DNA from: Winogradskyella sp.
GTDB taxonomy: Bacteria; Bacteroidota; Bacteroidia; Flavobacteriales; Flavobacteriaceae
Assembly (NCBI RefSeq): GCF_025210595.1
Contig: NZ_JAOARH010000093.1
Coordinates: 1 to 52,721 of the forward strand
Direction of reading: 5' to 3'
DNA length: 52,721 nucleotides
Below the pieces are notes generated by a model. That model was not told the origin of the DNA and made no database searches. It worked only from the letters and a program-made list of their open reading frames with translations. The position numbers and the translations under genes are program-made. The stretch's first letter is position 1, and each line of letters starts with the position of its first letter. Below are positions 1-10,254 of this stretch, in pieces.

Positions 1-620
1 ACAATACTACTTGTTAAATCTCCATCAAGATTATCTGTAGCTGTTGCTCCTTGATCTGTATAAGTATCACCAACTGTAAGATTTATTGTAGATGAACCAA
101 TTAATGTAATTACTGGCGGTGTTGTATCTGCATTTACATTTACTGTTCTTGTAACTTGAGCAGCAACATTACCAGAACTATCACTTACATTATAATTAAC
201 AAAATATGTACCTGCATTAGATGTATTAACTGATCCTGTAATAACAATATTTGCACTAATATCACCATCAAAATTATCAGTAGCTGTTGCACCTAACTCA
301 TTATATGCATCACCAACATTTAAGTTTATAGTTGATGCTCCAATTAAAGTAATTACTGGTGGTGTTGTGTCTGCATTTACATTTACAGTTCTTGTAACTT
401 CTGTTGCAGCATTACCTGCTGCATCACTTACATTATAAGTCACCGTATAAGAACCAACTAAACTTGTATTTACAACATCTCCACCAACAACAATACTAGA
501 AGTTAAATCTCCATCTACATTATCTGTTGCAGTTGCTCCTAATTCTGTATAAGTATCCCCTAATTCTAAATCTAAAGTAGAAGATCCGTTTAGAGTAATA
601 ACTGGTGCTTCCGTATCTGG
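1..620. repeat. Tandem DNA repeats of about 243 bp encoding DUF5011-like domains
   Basis: Three copies (one partial at bases 1-127, then from about 128 and 371) repeat with a period of 243-246 bp, or 81-82 codons. Stretches such as the block beginning at 128 and its match at 371 are nearly identical over more than 25 bases. On the minus strand each unit reads like a DUF5011 bacterial surface Ig-like domain (pattern ITLxGxSTxxLxxGDxYxxxGATATDNxDGD). High identity between copies suggests recent duplication or homogenisation, and copy number may vary between strains. Confidence 0.85.
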
Positions 621-3269
621 TCCACTTCCCTCGATTACTACTGTGTAATCCTCTACTTCACCATAAGTAAAACTATCACAAGGACCAGGAATTTGGTTAT
701 AGCGTAAAGTTACTCTCATTCTTGTAGAGTTCTCTACTGCACCAGAAGGAATCGTAAAGCTACCACTTACTGGTGTTGATTGTGTTGGTGCTAAAGTAAA
801 TACTTCTTCACCTGCATCTGAAAAATCACCATCTCTATTATAATCTATCCAAACACCATAAGCTTCATTATAAGCTGTTCCTGTCCATGTTGGAGTAATC
901 GTTATGGTATATTGAGAGCCTTTAGTTAGAGTGGTAGAAATATTAGTAAAATCTGAATAAAATTGAGCTCCAGATGTATTATCTATAGTATTTAATTGCA
1001 CTCTACTTATATATTCGTCATTAACATTTGTACTCGCAGAATTGCAATAGTTTAATTGCACATCTGTTGTCGTAAAATTAATTAAGCTACTATATGCAGA
1101 GTTTGATCCTCCAGAACACTTACTTCTCACCTGAGCTTCATATTGTGTTAGAGCGGTTAAGCCTGATAGATTTGAAGACACTCCAGTTACTGCTATTGTT
1201 GTCCAGCTAGAAGCTCCTGTTTCTCTATATCTTAAATCGTAAGTAGCTCCTGGCACAGCTGTCCAACTTAATGTTGCTGTAGTTTCGGCTATGTTAGATG
1301 CTGCTAAACCAGTAGGAACATCTGCACTACAAACTACTGGTGGACCAATTATAAAATTGGTATTAGATATATCGAAAAATATATTATTAGACCCTCTTAC
1401 CATAATTCTGTTTTGAGTTCCTTGATTATCAGGAACAACAATATCGTGTGAGCCATCATTCGCAACACCTGATGCCAAAGTTATTGGATAAGTATCTCCT
1501 CCATCTGTTGATAATAAAATATCAACATTAGCTGCATTTACACCATTTGCTGTAGTACCTGCAACATCCCAATTTACATTTTGAGTTGTACCAGCATTCC
1601 ATGTAACGTTTGTATTAGGTGAGTTTACAACAAAAGGACCTGCAGTACCATTAACAGTAACCACCATATCATCACTATTATTGGTTCCGCCTCCTGCAAC
1701 ATTATCTCTAACAGTAAGTCTAAAGTTTAATGTTCTTGCTACATTAGGCACTACTTCCCATTTCCATGAAGTCGCTCCTGTTTTTATAGTTTCTAATCTT
1801 GGAAAGTACCTATAAGATTCTGAGCTTGGCTCGTAAGCCCTAAAAGCTACACCTGTAGTTGCAGTTGCACTAGGAATTGTACTAGATGCATTATTCTCAT
1901 CCAGTTGCTCCCAACTATAGGTTAGAGCGTTAGATGGTGTGTCAGCATCTGTAGCTGAGCCTTCTAAAATAAAAGGTGTTCCTTTAGGAATTGTATAATT
2001 AGATCCTGCATTTACAATAGGCACTGCGTTACCTGTATTGGTGTTAGTTTGACAACTTGTTGTTTTTATATAATCGGTAACTTGCTCTATTGAAGCTGCA
2101 TGAAAATTAGGGTGCACATTAGGCTGTACATCTGTATTAGTACCAGTAATACCTGCATAACTCATAATGGTAGAACCACTTCCAGGCTCAAACTGTACAT
2201 TAGTACCTTCATTACCACCATGCGTCCAAGTATGGTTTGCACCAAATTGATGCCCCATTTCATGAGCGACATAGTCTACATCAAAAGCATCACCAACAGG
2301 ATTTGTAGCCGAAGTCCAACCACTTCCTTTTTGGTTATTAACACAAACACACCCTATACAACCTGCATTACCATTGTTTTGAAGGTTAGCAAATAAATGC
2401 CCTATATCGTAATTAGACTCTCCTATAACAGATGTTAGGGTGTTCTGTAGTTGAGAATTATAACCACTTGTGGAATTACCATAAGGATCAGAAGATGTGC
2501 TTGTGTATATAACATCATCAGTGTTAGAAATTAATATCATGGTGACATTAAAATCTACTTCAAAAATACCATTGACTCTTGTCATTGTGGTATTAATTGC
2601 AGCTAAAGCTTGTGCTTTTGTACCTCCATGAAATTGAGTATATTCACCTGTTGCAGAAACTGCTAAACGGTAGGTTCTTAAAATAGAATCGTCCGCATTT
2701 CTTAAAGCAAAACCACTGCCTATTGCAGTATTTATGTCTTCAGAAACAGAACATTCAAAATCATTATTATAATTTATTCTGTCTTTTCTGTTAAATATGA
2801 TATAGTTGTTTGAGCCTTGGTTTATTGGCTCTATAAAAGTATTTCTTCCGTTTGATGAAAGCATCATTCCACTAAATCCTTCAGGAGAAACACTAAACCT
2901 TAGTATAGAAGACGCATCGTCTATTCCTTGACCAACGTAAGATCTAATATCTGGAAACCTTGCTTGCAAATCAGGATGCATTACAGACGCTTCCTTGATT
3001 GAAAAGCGCTCTAGTTTTCCTTCAGAATTTGGAAAAGATAAAATAGTGTTTGATGAAACAGAAAAATTGTTTCGTTTCGCAACACCATTTAAGGATTGCC
3101 TTAGTGCATCAATGTTCAAACTAAATGTATGAAACTCTTTTAAAGATTGATGGTTTTCTTTTAGAGTAGTACTGGTGTTAGAGCGTGTTTTTTGCCATAA
3201 GTCATTACTCTGAGACCATATAATGGTCGATGTCATCATTGCGATGAACAATAATAATTTTAATCTCAT
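1..3269 (-). CDS. Secreted reprolysin-like zinc metalloprotease, C-terminus cut by window edge
   Basis: The reading frame opens with ATG at 3269 and stays open to base 1, about 1089 codons, so the C-terminus lies outside the window. A signal peptide (MRLKLLLFIAMMTSTIIWSQ) comes first, then a propeptide-like region. The zinc site HEMGHQFGANH starts near residue 336 (about 2232-2264), the HExxHxxGxxH pattern of M12B/reprolysin-type metzincins. After the catalytic domain come Ig-like segments, a fibronectin-III domain (about residues 650-725), a GEVED domain (about 750-875) and at least three DUF5011-like Ig repeats. It is probably exported and carried by the type IX secretion system, but the sorting domain that would prove this is not in view. 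The substrate is unknown. The neighbouring M14 peptidase also carries FN3 and GEVED domains. Confidence 0.88.
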   Translation of the reverse strand, partial: MRLKLLLFIAMMTSTIIWSQSNDLWQKTRSNTSTTLKENHQSLKEFHTFSLNIDALRQSLNGVAKRNNFSVSSNTILSFPNSEGKLERFSIKEASVMHPDLQARFPDIRSYVGQGIDDASSILRFSVSPEGFSGMMLSSNGRNTFIEPINQGSNNYIIFNRKDRINYNNDFECSVSEDINTAIGSGFALRNADDSILRTYRLAVSATGEYTQFHGGTKAQALAAINTTMTRVNGIFEVDFNVTMILISNTDDVIYTSTSSDPYGNSTSGYNSQLQNTLTSVIGESNYDIGHLFANLQNNGNAGCIGCVCVNNQKGSGWTSATNPVGDAFDVDYVAHEMGHQFGANHTWTHGGNEGTNVQFEPGSGSTIMSYAGITGTNTDVQPNVHPNFHAASIEQVTDYIKTTSCQTNTNTGNAVPIVNAGSNYTIPKGTPFILEGSATDADTPSNALTYSWEQLDENNASSTIPSATATTGVAFRAYEPSSESYRYFPRLETIKTGATSWKWEVVPNVARTLNFRLTVRDNVAGGGTNNSDDMVVTVNGTAGPFVVNSPNTNVTWNAGTTQNVNWDVAGTTANGVNAANVDILLSTDGGDTYPITLASGVANDGSHDIVVPDNQGTQNRIMVRGSNNIFFDISNTNFIIGPPVVCSADVPTGLAASNIAETTATLSWTAVPGATYDLRYRETGASSWTTIAVTGVSSNLSGLTALTQYEAQVRSKCSGGSNSAYSSLINFTTTDVQLNYCNSASTNVNDEYISRVQLNTIDNTSGAQFYSDFTNISTTLTKGSQYTITITPTWTGTAYNEAYGVWIDYNRDGDFSDAGEEVFTLAPTQSTPVSGSFTIPSGAVENSTRMRVTLRYNQIPGPCDSFTYGEVEDYTVVIEGSGPDTEAPVITLNGSSTLDLELGDTYTELGATATDNVDGDLTSSIVVGGDVVNTSLVGSYTVTYNVSDAAGNAATEVTRTVNVNADTTPPVITLIGASTINLNVGDAYNELGATATDNFDGDISANIVITGSVNTSNAGTYFVNYNVSDSSGNVAAQVTRTVNVNADTTPPVITLIGSSTINLTVGDTYTDQGATATDNLDGDLTSSI

Positions 3270-3430
3270 AATGTTAGGGTTAAATGATAAATTTATTAAT
3301 AGCTTTCTGCTTGAAATTAACCAATTATTCGCCTCAAAAAACTAGTCATACTAATTTATTACCCTAAATTTTAAAAATGTGCGGAAAAACCGTAATCAAA
3401 AGTAAGAATGCGGTTACTTTAGTACTTAAA

Positions 3431-3467
3431 ATACAAAAAGCTCATGAAATTCATGAGCTTTTTGTAT
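3431..3467 (-). terminator. Intrinsic terminator of the M14 carboxypeptidase gene
   Basis: Perfect inverted repeat with 18-bp arms around one central base (3449), containing GCTCATGAA/TTCATGAGC flanked by A-run and T-run. It lies 17 bases past the stop codon of the leftward M14 gene, and the T-run falls on the correct side for that gene. Confidence 0.8.
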
Positions 3468-3483
3468 CATCATATATTCAATA

Positions 3484-6400
3484 TTACCTAATAATGATCT
3501 TTTGAGTCATTAAGTGTTCTTTATTATTAAGTTGAACTAGATAAACACCTTTTACAAGACTATTTGTATTTATCGTATTTATAACACTATTCATATCTAA
3601 GTCTTTACTTAGCACCTTTCTTCCTTGTATATCAAAAAGTGTCAATGTGGTTTCATAATTCAACAAACCTCTTATTATTAACTGTTTTATATCAACATTA
3701 TTATATATTAATATATTATCTAGTTCTGAAGTATTAGTTGATAAAGTACTCTGTCCAAATCTTAAGTAGAATCTACCTGTATCTGTTAAATCTGTATCTG
3801 GAGTAAAACTATAATTAGATGTATTTAATTGTGTTAAAGTATTTGTCTCAATATCTTCTAAATAAATATCTTGAGTTACATTAGTGTTCTCTATGCTAAT
3901 CATTACCTCTTGCCCTGATGCCACATTAACACCTAAAGGAATTACAGTTGTATCACTAATATCATTAGTACTGATAGATTGAATAGCCATATCTAAACCT
4001 TGATTATTTTCTGCTAACTTAGAATAGATTGAAAAACCTGATGGCGCTCCACCAAAGTGTTCGGCATCATATCCTAAATCTAATCCTAAAGTTGAATTAT
4101 CATTAAAATATATCTCCGTTTCAAAAGTATTTTCTGAAGTTGTCATTCTTAAAATAGAATGTCCAATAGTATTATTGTTTCTACCTGCAATAAAATCATC
4201 AGATGTTCCAATAGCTCTCATTGATGGTGTGAAAGATATATTTGCTCCACCATTTTTAGAAGACACAAAAAACCCTTGTCCTGGTGCAATTAATGCTCCT
4301 GGGTTTGCATCTGAGTATGCTAAATTCCAAATGGTCCAATTACTCCCATTAGAAGTGTCTGCATCATATCCATAGATAGCTGCACTAAACGGATCTAATT
4401 CTGAGATATTTGCTGCTAAGAAATCTGCAAGTGAAATATAAGTTGTGTAAGGATTACCTATTAAATTCCATTTATCGAAGTTAGAACCTACTTTTACTAT
4501 AGGGACTGTAACATTTCCTGTACTTACATTACCAGAGAATGTAAATGTTCCATTATCTGTTGATGCCACTCTATAACCTTTACCAGCTTCTAAGTTTGCT
4601 GTTTCATTGTTTGCAAACAGTACATAATCATTAGAAGGTTTTTCAAAAGGTCCAAATAAATATAAGGTTTGGCCTGAATTAGACAAAACATTGCTATTGT
4701 TAGATAAGAAATCTACAAACGATTGACCGCTCACAGGAGGAGCTATTAAATCATTACCACCTGCATTTGAATTTGCATAACGGTTATACTTAATATCCCC
4801 TGTTACTGTGCCATCTACCATTAAACTTGAGAACTCATTAGAATCTGAATTTAAAATAAATTCCCCATTATTAGTTATGTTTCCTGCTACAGTAATTGAT
4901 TCACTTTTATCAACATTTATAGTAGCACCTGAGTTTACTGTAATGTTATTAACACTAATTGCAGAATTCACATTATAAGTGCCCTCTTCAACAAGTACAT
5001 CTTCTGAAGATGTAGATCCACTTGGTGCGCTTGGAATCCAAGTACCTCCTGAATATCTTAAACCATTATATCTTACATTCACAGTATAATCTTCAACTTC
5101 TCCATCAAAATCATTTTGGCAATATGATGGATTATCATTGTACCTAGCAGAAACTCTCATCCTTGTATTACCAAAATTCATACTCTCAGGAATTGCAATA
5201 GATAATGTTGGCAAAGCTCCGTTTGACACATTAGTTATATCGCCTAAATCATATTCTTCTCCACTATCATTAAAATCCCCATTCTTATTCCAATCAATCC
5301 ATGCAAATGCATGAACCGTGTAACCCCCATCTGTATTAACTCTAACTGTAAGGTCTACTGTTGTTCCTTGAGTAACATTAGTACTTATATTAGTAAAATT
5401 CTCATATCCGTTATCTTTTAATGGACCATCTACATGGTCAATATCACCAAAAACAACTCGTGTCACACCTGTTTCATACTGAGTAGTTCCTGATGAAGAA
5501 CAATAACTTACTGTTAATGTTGCAAATAAGAAACTAGGAGAATACGATGAAGTATTTGATTCGCATTTAGAACGCACTTGGTATTCATAATTTGTATCTG
5601 GATTTAAAGCCGAAAGACTGTTAGAGTTTGTAGACAATCCTAAAACATCTGTCCAAGAGCCCGAGCCAACCTCTCTATATCTTAAATCAAAGGTAGCTTC
5701 AGAAGACGTCCAACCTAAATCTGCTGTACTTGCTGTAATTGCTGTTGCATTTAAACTATTAGGTATAGATGGTGTTAATGGTGTTAACAAAATATCTGAT
5801 AAGTCTACAATAGTATAATCTGAAATAGATTGATTACTTAATGTTACTGACTGATAGCATGGTGCACTAATTGTTAAATTGTAAGTACCACCTTTTATTG
5901 GTCTGTAAAAATCACCATTAGTATCTGAAGAAACCTCAGAACCATAGGCATCATGCCCAACAACTGTAATAGTAGCACCTTCTATTGTATTTGTGGTTGA
6001 AGCATCTTTTACAACACCTCTAAATCCATAAGTACCTTGTGTTAAATAATCTAACAGTGCATCTCTGTTATAATACCAGTAATCTATAAGAGAGCTTTCA
6101 GGTAAAATTTTAGTGTCAGACAGCTCAATAGTTGTTTCTCTACATTGATGATAAAAATTCATATAATCTTGACGCCCTCCATATACACGATACCATTCAG
6201 CTCCATGGGTTACACCAGGGCTTGGATAAACACTACTATCCTCATCATCCGTCATATAAGATGCTTTATTTGTGTAAGAAGGTGTTGATGTGTTACCAGC
6301 ATTAGCATCTGTTTGGCAATGCGTTGCGTATTCTACACCAACAAACTCATACCAATCACCGTCAGCATGTGTGTATTGCGATGAAGCATAAGCATTATCA

Positions 6401-7329
6401 AAAGGGTAATTTACCAATTCTGTACCTCCGTGAAAATTTGCTGCAATAACAAAATTGTGTTGGTCAGCAAAGTTCATAAATGCAATGGTTTCTGTTTGAT
6501 ATACTTCACCATCTGGATGAGCTCCCTGAACGTTATCTGGATAATTTCTGTTAAGATCTATATTGTTGCCATTTCCTCGTCTTGCATTTGCGACAGAAGT
6601 GTTAGATGCACTGTTATGGTAAGTTCCATCAGGATTTGCGCTCGGATTAATCCAAATCTCAGCATTCTCTACTAAGTTTTTTACTCTGGCATGGTCTGTG
6701 TGTCCTGTATCATTATATACCGTTAATATATAATCAATTAATGTTAGCATCATAGGGTAACCTGCAATGTCGTCACCATGCATAGATGAGGTAAACATTA
6801 GCTTTGGTTCAGCCTCGTCAACAGATACATTATCAGAAATCTTTACAAACAGAAGCTCTTTGTCACCTTGTCCTGTAGCACCTATACTTACTTTTTCTAC
6901 TAAAGCAGGATAATCGTCTTCAAAATCTTGCATTTGCTGAGCGTATTCTGCATAAGTTGGGTAACTTCCTAATGGAAAGGTAAGTGTAGACATCATACCT
7001 CTACTTGCTAAAGGTCTTACATCATAGATAGAATTTTCGTCAACTTCATTTTCATTTTCAGGAACCTGATAAGGAATATTTAAAGCTTCAAAAAATCTAA
7101 ATTGTTCTTCATTCGCCCAAGCTTTTACAATATTGCTATCTGGATCATAATGAACTATAGATAATTTATTTTCAAAGTCTTTTAAACCAGTAGTACTCAT
7201 TTGAAAAGTGAATGTCAATTCACCTTTAGTTTCAATATAATTTTCGGCTTTAATTTTTTCTAGATTCTGAGCATTTATAGTGACCAGAAATAATAAGATA
7301 ACTGATAGAGTTATAGTAATCTTTTTCAT
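3484..7329 (-). CDS. Secreted M14 zinc carboxypeptidase with FN3, GEVED and T9SS type A sorting domain
   Basis: This 1281-residue protein has a signal peptide (residues 1-21), an M14 carboxypeptidase domain, a carboxypeptidase regulatory-like domain (about 435-510), FN3 (about 530-610), GEVED (about 650-780), a beta-rich region and a C-terminal type A T9SS sorting domain (about 1215-1281, ending MTQKIIIR). M14 landmarks are H184 in HGDD, NPDG and DLNRNYP substrate-binding segments, H300 in NFHGG and the catalytic Glu402 in TTIELS. The usual first zinc motif is HxxE, but here it reads HxxD (D187). It likely trims peptides at the cell surface or in the medium after OM export by the type IX system. 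The ATG at 7329 starts a good signal peptide. It is transcribed alone, with a strong terminator downstream. Confidence 0.92.
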   Translation of the reverse strand: MKKITITLSVILLFLVTINAQNLEKIKAENYIETKGELTFTFQMSTTGLKDFENKLSIVHYDPDSNIVKAWANEEQFRFFEALNIPYQVPENENEVDENSIYDVRPLASRGMMSTLTFPLGSYPTYAEYAQQMQDFEDDYPALVEKVSIGATGQGDKELLFVKISDNVSVDEAEPKLMFTSSMHGDDIAGYPMMLTLIDYILTVYNDTGHTDHARVKNLVENAEIWINPSANPDGTYHNSASNTSVANARRGNGNNIDLNRNYPDNVQGAHPDGEVYQTETIAFMNFADQHNFVIAANFHGGTELVNYPFDNAYASSQYTHADGDWYEFVGVEYATHCQTDANAGNTSTPSYTNKASYMTDDEDSSVYPSPGVTHGAEWYRVYGGRQDYMNFYHQCRETTIELSDTKILPESSLIDYWYYNRDALLDYLTQGTYGFRGVVKDASTTNTIEGATITVVGHDAYGSEVSSDTNGDFYRPIKGGTYNLTISAPCYQSVTLSNQSISDYTIVDLSDILLTPLTPSIPNSLNATAITASTADLGWTSSEATFDLRYREVGSGSWTDVLGLSTNSNSLSALNPDTNYEYQVRSKCESNTSSYSPSFLFATLTVSYCSSSGTTQYETGVTRVVFGDIDHVDGPLKDNGYENFTNISTNVTQGTTVDLTVRVNTDGGYTVHAFAWIDWNKNGDFNDSGEEYDLGDITNVSNGALPTLSIAIPESMNFGNTRMRVSARYNDNPSYCQNDFDGEVEDYTVNVRYNGLRYSGGTWIPSAPSGSTSSEDVLVEEGTYNVNSAISVNNITVNSGATINVDKSESITVAGNITNNGEFILNSDSNEFSSLMVDGTVTGDIKYNRYANSNAGGNDLIAPPVSGQSFVDFLSNNSNVLSNSGQTLYLFGPFEKPSNDYVLFANNETANLEAGKGYRVASTDNGTFTFSGNVSTGNVTVPIVKVGSNFDKWNLIGNPYTTYISLADFLAANISELDPFSAAIYGYDADTSNGSNWTIWNLAYSDANPGALIAPGQGFFVSSKNGGANISFTPSMRAIGTSDDFIAGRNNNTIGHSILRMTTSENTFETEIYFNDNSTLGLDLGYDAEHFGGAPSGFSIYSKLAENNQGLDMAIQSISTNDISDTTVIPLGVNVASGQEVMISIENTNVTQDIYLEDIETNTLTQLNTSNYSFTPDTDLTDTGRFYLRFGQSTLSTNTSELDNILIYNNVDIKQLIIRGLLNYETTLTLFDIQGRKVLSKDLDMNSVINTINTNSLVKGVYLVQLNNKEHLMTQKIIIR

Positions 7330-7541
7330 TTGCTTTGAGGCTTTAAAATGAATTTTCTTTCGGCTAATATATTATAAAATATTTTAAAAATTAGATTAAA
7401 TGCATAAAAAATCGATTAAGTGTATTTTGAAAGAACTTAATAACTCACAATCAGAGATTTATAAAAACAATATTTAAATCAATTCTTAAGAGCAATAAAA
7501 ACACTATAACCTTTGATTATTGATTTTATTTATTTTTACAT

Positions 7542-9233
7542 ATGGCTGAACAAAATTTGCTTAAAATAGATAATCTTTCTATTTCATTTATAGATGGTAG
7601 TAAAGAAAAGGAAATCATTAAATCGATATCATTTCGAGTACACTCTAATGAAATAGTTGCTATTATAGGAGAATCTGGCTCAGGTAAATCTGTATCGTCA
7701 CTTGCCATAATGGGTTTGCTACCTAAAGCCATATCTAAAATCACTTCTGGTTCTATTTGCTTTGATAAAAAAGAACTTACTCAGTTTTCTAATAAAGAAT
7801 TTCAAGCAATACGAGGTAATGAAATTGCAATGATTTTTCAAGAACCCATGAGTTCATTAAACCCATCAATGCAATGCGGAAAACAAGTTGAAGAAATATT
7901 AAAATTACATTCTCAATTATCTAAATCAGAAATTAAAGCCGAAGTACTTTCACTTTTTGAAAAAGTAAAACTCCCTAACCCTAAAAGAGTATTTAAGTCT
8001 TATCCTCACGAAATATCTGGTGGTCAAAAGCAACGGGTTATGATTGCTATGGCTATTGCTCTTAAACCTAAATTACTTATTGCAGACGAGCCAACAACTG
8101 CTCTTGACGTTACTGTACAAAAAGACATATTAAGTCTATTAAAAGATATACAAAAAGAGACCAAGATGAGCATTCTTTTTATTTCTCACGACTTGTCACT
8201 AGTTTCTGAGCTTGCAGATAAGGTTTTGGTAATGTACAAAGGTGAAATTGTAGAACAAGGAAAAACCGAATTCATATTTAAACAGCCTAAGCATAATTAT
8301 ACTAAAGCATTAATAGGAGCAAGACCATCTACAGATTATAGGTTAAAAAAACTACCTACTATAGCAGATTTTATGAGTGAAGATATTGATAATTCTATCA
8401 TATCAGAATCTAACAGAACAGAACATCACAAAGCCTTATATTCACAAAAACCACTGCTTGAGGTTATTGATATTGAAAAAGTTTATCTCTCAAAAAAAGG
8501 ATTCTTTTCAAAAAACAGTGCTTTTAAAGCTATTAATGGAGTAAGCTTTAAGGTTTATCCTGGTGAAACGCTTGGACTAGTTGGTGAATCTGGCTGCGGT
8601 AAATCAACACTCGGTAATGCCATAACCCAATTAGATAAAGTAACATCAGGCATCATAAAATACAAAGGAAAAGATATTACGAATTTAAAATCTTCTGAAC
8701 TTAGAGAATTAAGAAAAGAGATTCAGATTATATTTCAAGATCCATTTGCCTCATTAAACCCAAGACTAACCGTTGGTAATGCTATTATGGAACCTATGAA
8801 AGTACATGGTATAGGAACTTCTAATGCAGAGCGAAAACAAAAAGTTTTAGACCTATTAATAAAGGTTGGTTTAGATGAATCTTGTTTTTATAAATATCCT
8901 CACGAGTTTTCTGGTGGTCAACGTCAACGAATTGGTATTGCCAGAACTATTGCATTAAAACCTCAACTTATTGTTTGTGACGAATCTGTTTCTGCATTAG
9001 ATATTTCTGTTCAAGCGCAAGTTTTAAATTTATTAAACGAATTAAAATCTCTATTTGGTTTTACCTACATTTTTATTTCTCACGACCTTGCTGTTGTAAA
9101 ATATATGGCAGATCAATTGTTAGTTATGAATAAAGGAAAAGTTGAAGAAATAGGAGATGCTGATACAATTTACAAATCACCTAAACAAGATTACACCAAA
9201 AAATTAATTCATGCTATTCCGAAAGGATTATAG
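7542..9233 (+). CDS. Fused double ABC ATPase of the peptide/nickel (Dpp/Opp/YejF) transporter type
   Basis: A 563-residue protein with two full ABC ATPase domains. The first has Walker A GESGSGKS at 43-50 and signature SGGQKQR near 159. The second has Walker A GESGCGKS at 348-355 and signature SGGQRQR near 457. Each is followed by the oligopeptide C-terminal extension (patterns HNYTKALI and QDYTKKLIHA). This is the DppD-DppF fusion arrangement seen in YejF and GsiA, which powers import of peptides or related solutes through two partner permeases. No permease or binding protein is nearby, so the partners must lie elsewhere, as is common in this family. It is a single-gene unit, facing the CoA-transferase genes. 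The start at 7542 is the first ATG before the ABC fold. Confidence 0.93.
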   Translation: MAEQNLLKIDNLSISFIDGSKEKEIIKSISFRVHSNEIVAIIGESGSGKSVSSLAIMGLLPKAISKITSGSICFDKKELTQFSNKEFQAIRGNEIAMIFQEPMSSLNPSMQCGKQVEEILKLHSQLSKSEIKAEVLSLFEKVKLPNPKRVFKSYPHEISGGQKQRVMIAMAIALKPKLLIADEPTTALDVTVQKDILSLLKDIQKETKMSILFISHDLSLVSELADKVLVMYKGEIVEQGKTEFIFKQPKHNYTKALIGARPSTDYRLKKLPTIADFMSEDIDNSIISESNRTEHHKALYSQKPLLEVIDIEKVYLSKKGFFSKNSAFKAINGVSFKVYPGETLGLVGESGCGKSTLGNAITQLDKVTSGIIKYKGKDITNLKSSELRELRKEIQIIFQDPFASLNPRLTVGNAIMEPMKVHGIGTSNAERKQKVLDLLIKVGLDESCFYKYPHEFSGGQRQRIGIARTIALKPQLIVCDESVSALDISVQAQVLNLLNELKSLFGFTYIFISHDLAVVKYMADQLLVMNKGKVEEIGDADTIYKSPKQDYTKKLIHAIPKGL

Positions 9234-9255
9234 CATGAATAATTTCTTAGTTAAT

Positions 9256-9294
9256 TTAAAAACACCAGAAACAACTCTCATGGTGCTTTTAAAA
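9256..9294 (+). terminator. Probable terminator of the ABC ATPase gene
   Basis: Inverted repeat TTTAAAA-CACCA / TGGTG-TTTTAAA with one A/C mismatch and a long loop, ending in a short T-run, 23 bases past the stop codon at 9233. The stem is A/T rich, so the call is moderate. Confidence 0.5.
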
Positions 9295-9540
9295 TTTGAA
9301 AACAATAGATTTTCATTTAAAGTAGGTTCTGGTAGATTTGATTTGGTTTTCATAAGCTTTAGTTTATGCTAGATTTGGGGCAAAATCAATAAATTAAGTT
9401 TATGGTAAATTTAGGTTAATTTAATTTGTTATTTGGGATTACTAAGATGCAATAATTTTCAAAAAAACAAGTTGTATTACGTTATTAATCGATAAAATAC
9501 GTATTTTTTTAACATTTATAGTAAATAAAATTGAAATTTC

Positions 9541-9570
9541 CTACAAAAAAACCACATATAAAATGTGGCT
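9541..9570 (-). terminator. Terminator of the 3-oxoacid CoA-transferase operon
   Basis: On the minus strand a CCACAT/ATGTGG stem is followed directly by seven T residues. It sits about 30 bases beyond the stop codon of the B subunit gene. Confidence 0.75.
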
Positions 9571-9598
9571 AATTATTAGGATTTAAAAGAAGTATTAT

Positions 9599-10252
9599 CT
9601 ATATCTGCATTTCTGGTATTTCACCTTCAATAATTAAATGCCCTTCTGTAGCATTTTTTATGTCCACTACTGAAACACCTGGTGCACGTTCTAACAATTT
9701 AAAACCTTGTGAAGTTACCTCAATAACAGCCATGTTTGTTACTATTTTTTTTACGCAACCAACACCTGTTAGAGGTAAAGAACATCTTTTTAATAATTTT
9801 GAAGCTCCTGCTCTATTTGTATGCATCATAGCAACGATAATATTTTCTGCACTAGCAACTAAATCCATAGCACCTCCCATACCTTTAACCATCTTCCCTG
9901 GTATCTTCCAATTGGCAATATCACCGTTTTCATCAACCTCCATAGCTCCAAGTATGGTTAAATCTACATGCTTACCTCTAATCATAGAAAAACTCATTGC
10001 TGAATCAAAAAAAGATGCACCTGGTAATGTAGTAATGGTTTGTTTACCAGCATTAATAACATCAGCATCTTCCTCTCCTTCAAAAGGAAATGGCCCCATA
10101 CCTAGAACTCCGTTTTCACTTTGAAACTCTACTTCAATATCTTCTCTCACAAAATTGGCCACCAAAGTTGGTATACCTATACCTAGATTAACATAATATC
10201 CATCTTTAACCTCTCTAGCAATTCGCTTAGCTATTCCGTTTTTATCTAACAT
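9599..10252 (-). CDS. scoB: 3-oxoacid CoA-transferase, subunit B
   Basis: This 217-residue protein matches the beta subunit of succinyl-CoA:3-oxoacid (or acetate/butyrate:acetoacetate) CoA-transferase. The catalytic glutamate is E46 in the SENGVLGMGP motif, the residue that forms the glutamyl-CoA thioester intermediate in family I CoA-transferases. The GIGIPTL segment near residue 24 and the GGAMDL glycine loop are also typical. The enzyme moves CoA between succinate or acetate and acetoacetate, linking ketone-body or amino-acid breakdown to the TCA cycle. It lies 2 bp downstream of subunit A, so the two are co-translated. Sequence alone does not settle whether the CoA donor is succinyl-CoA or acetyl-CoA. 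Confidence 0.93.
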   Translation of the reverse strand: MLDKNGIAKRIAREVKDGYYVNLGIGIPTLVANFVREDIEVEFQSENGVLGMGPFPFEGEEDADVINAGKQTITTLPGASFFDSAMSFSMIRGKHVDLTILGAMEVDENGDIANWKIPGKMVKGMGGAMDLVASAENIIVAMMHTNRAGASKLLKRCSLPLTGVGCVKKIVTNMAVIEVTSQGFKLLERAPGVSVVDIKNATEGHLIIEGEIPEMQI

Positions 10253-10254
10253 AA

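Larger units (their letters stand above)
9234..9598. other. Non-coding gap between convergent genes
   Basis: This 365-bp AT-rich stretch separates the ABC ATPase and CoA-transferase genes, which face each other. It holds one terminator-like hairpin at each end (listed separately). The middle, about 9300-9535, shows nothing recognisable. A 45-codon frame from 9235 runs through the first hairpin and is probably chance. Confidence 0.7.

Noticed and set aside
2100..2396. Plus-strand open frame of 98 codons inside the metalloprotease gene
   Set aside because: It is antisense to the zinc-site region of a clear gene and has no recognisable features.
9235..9372. Small 45-codon open frame after the ABC ATPase gene
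   Set aside because: It runs through the terminator-like hairpin, has no family-like composition and has no promoter. Likely chance.
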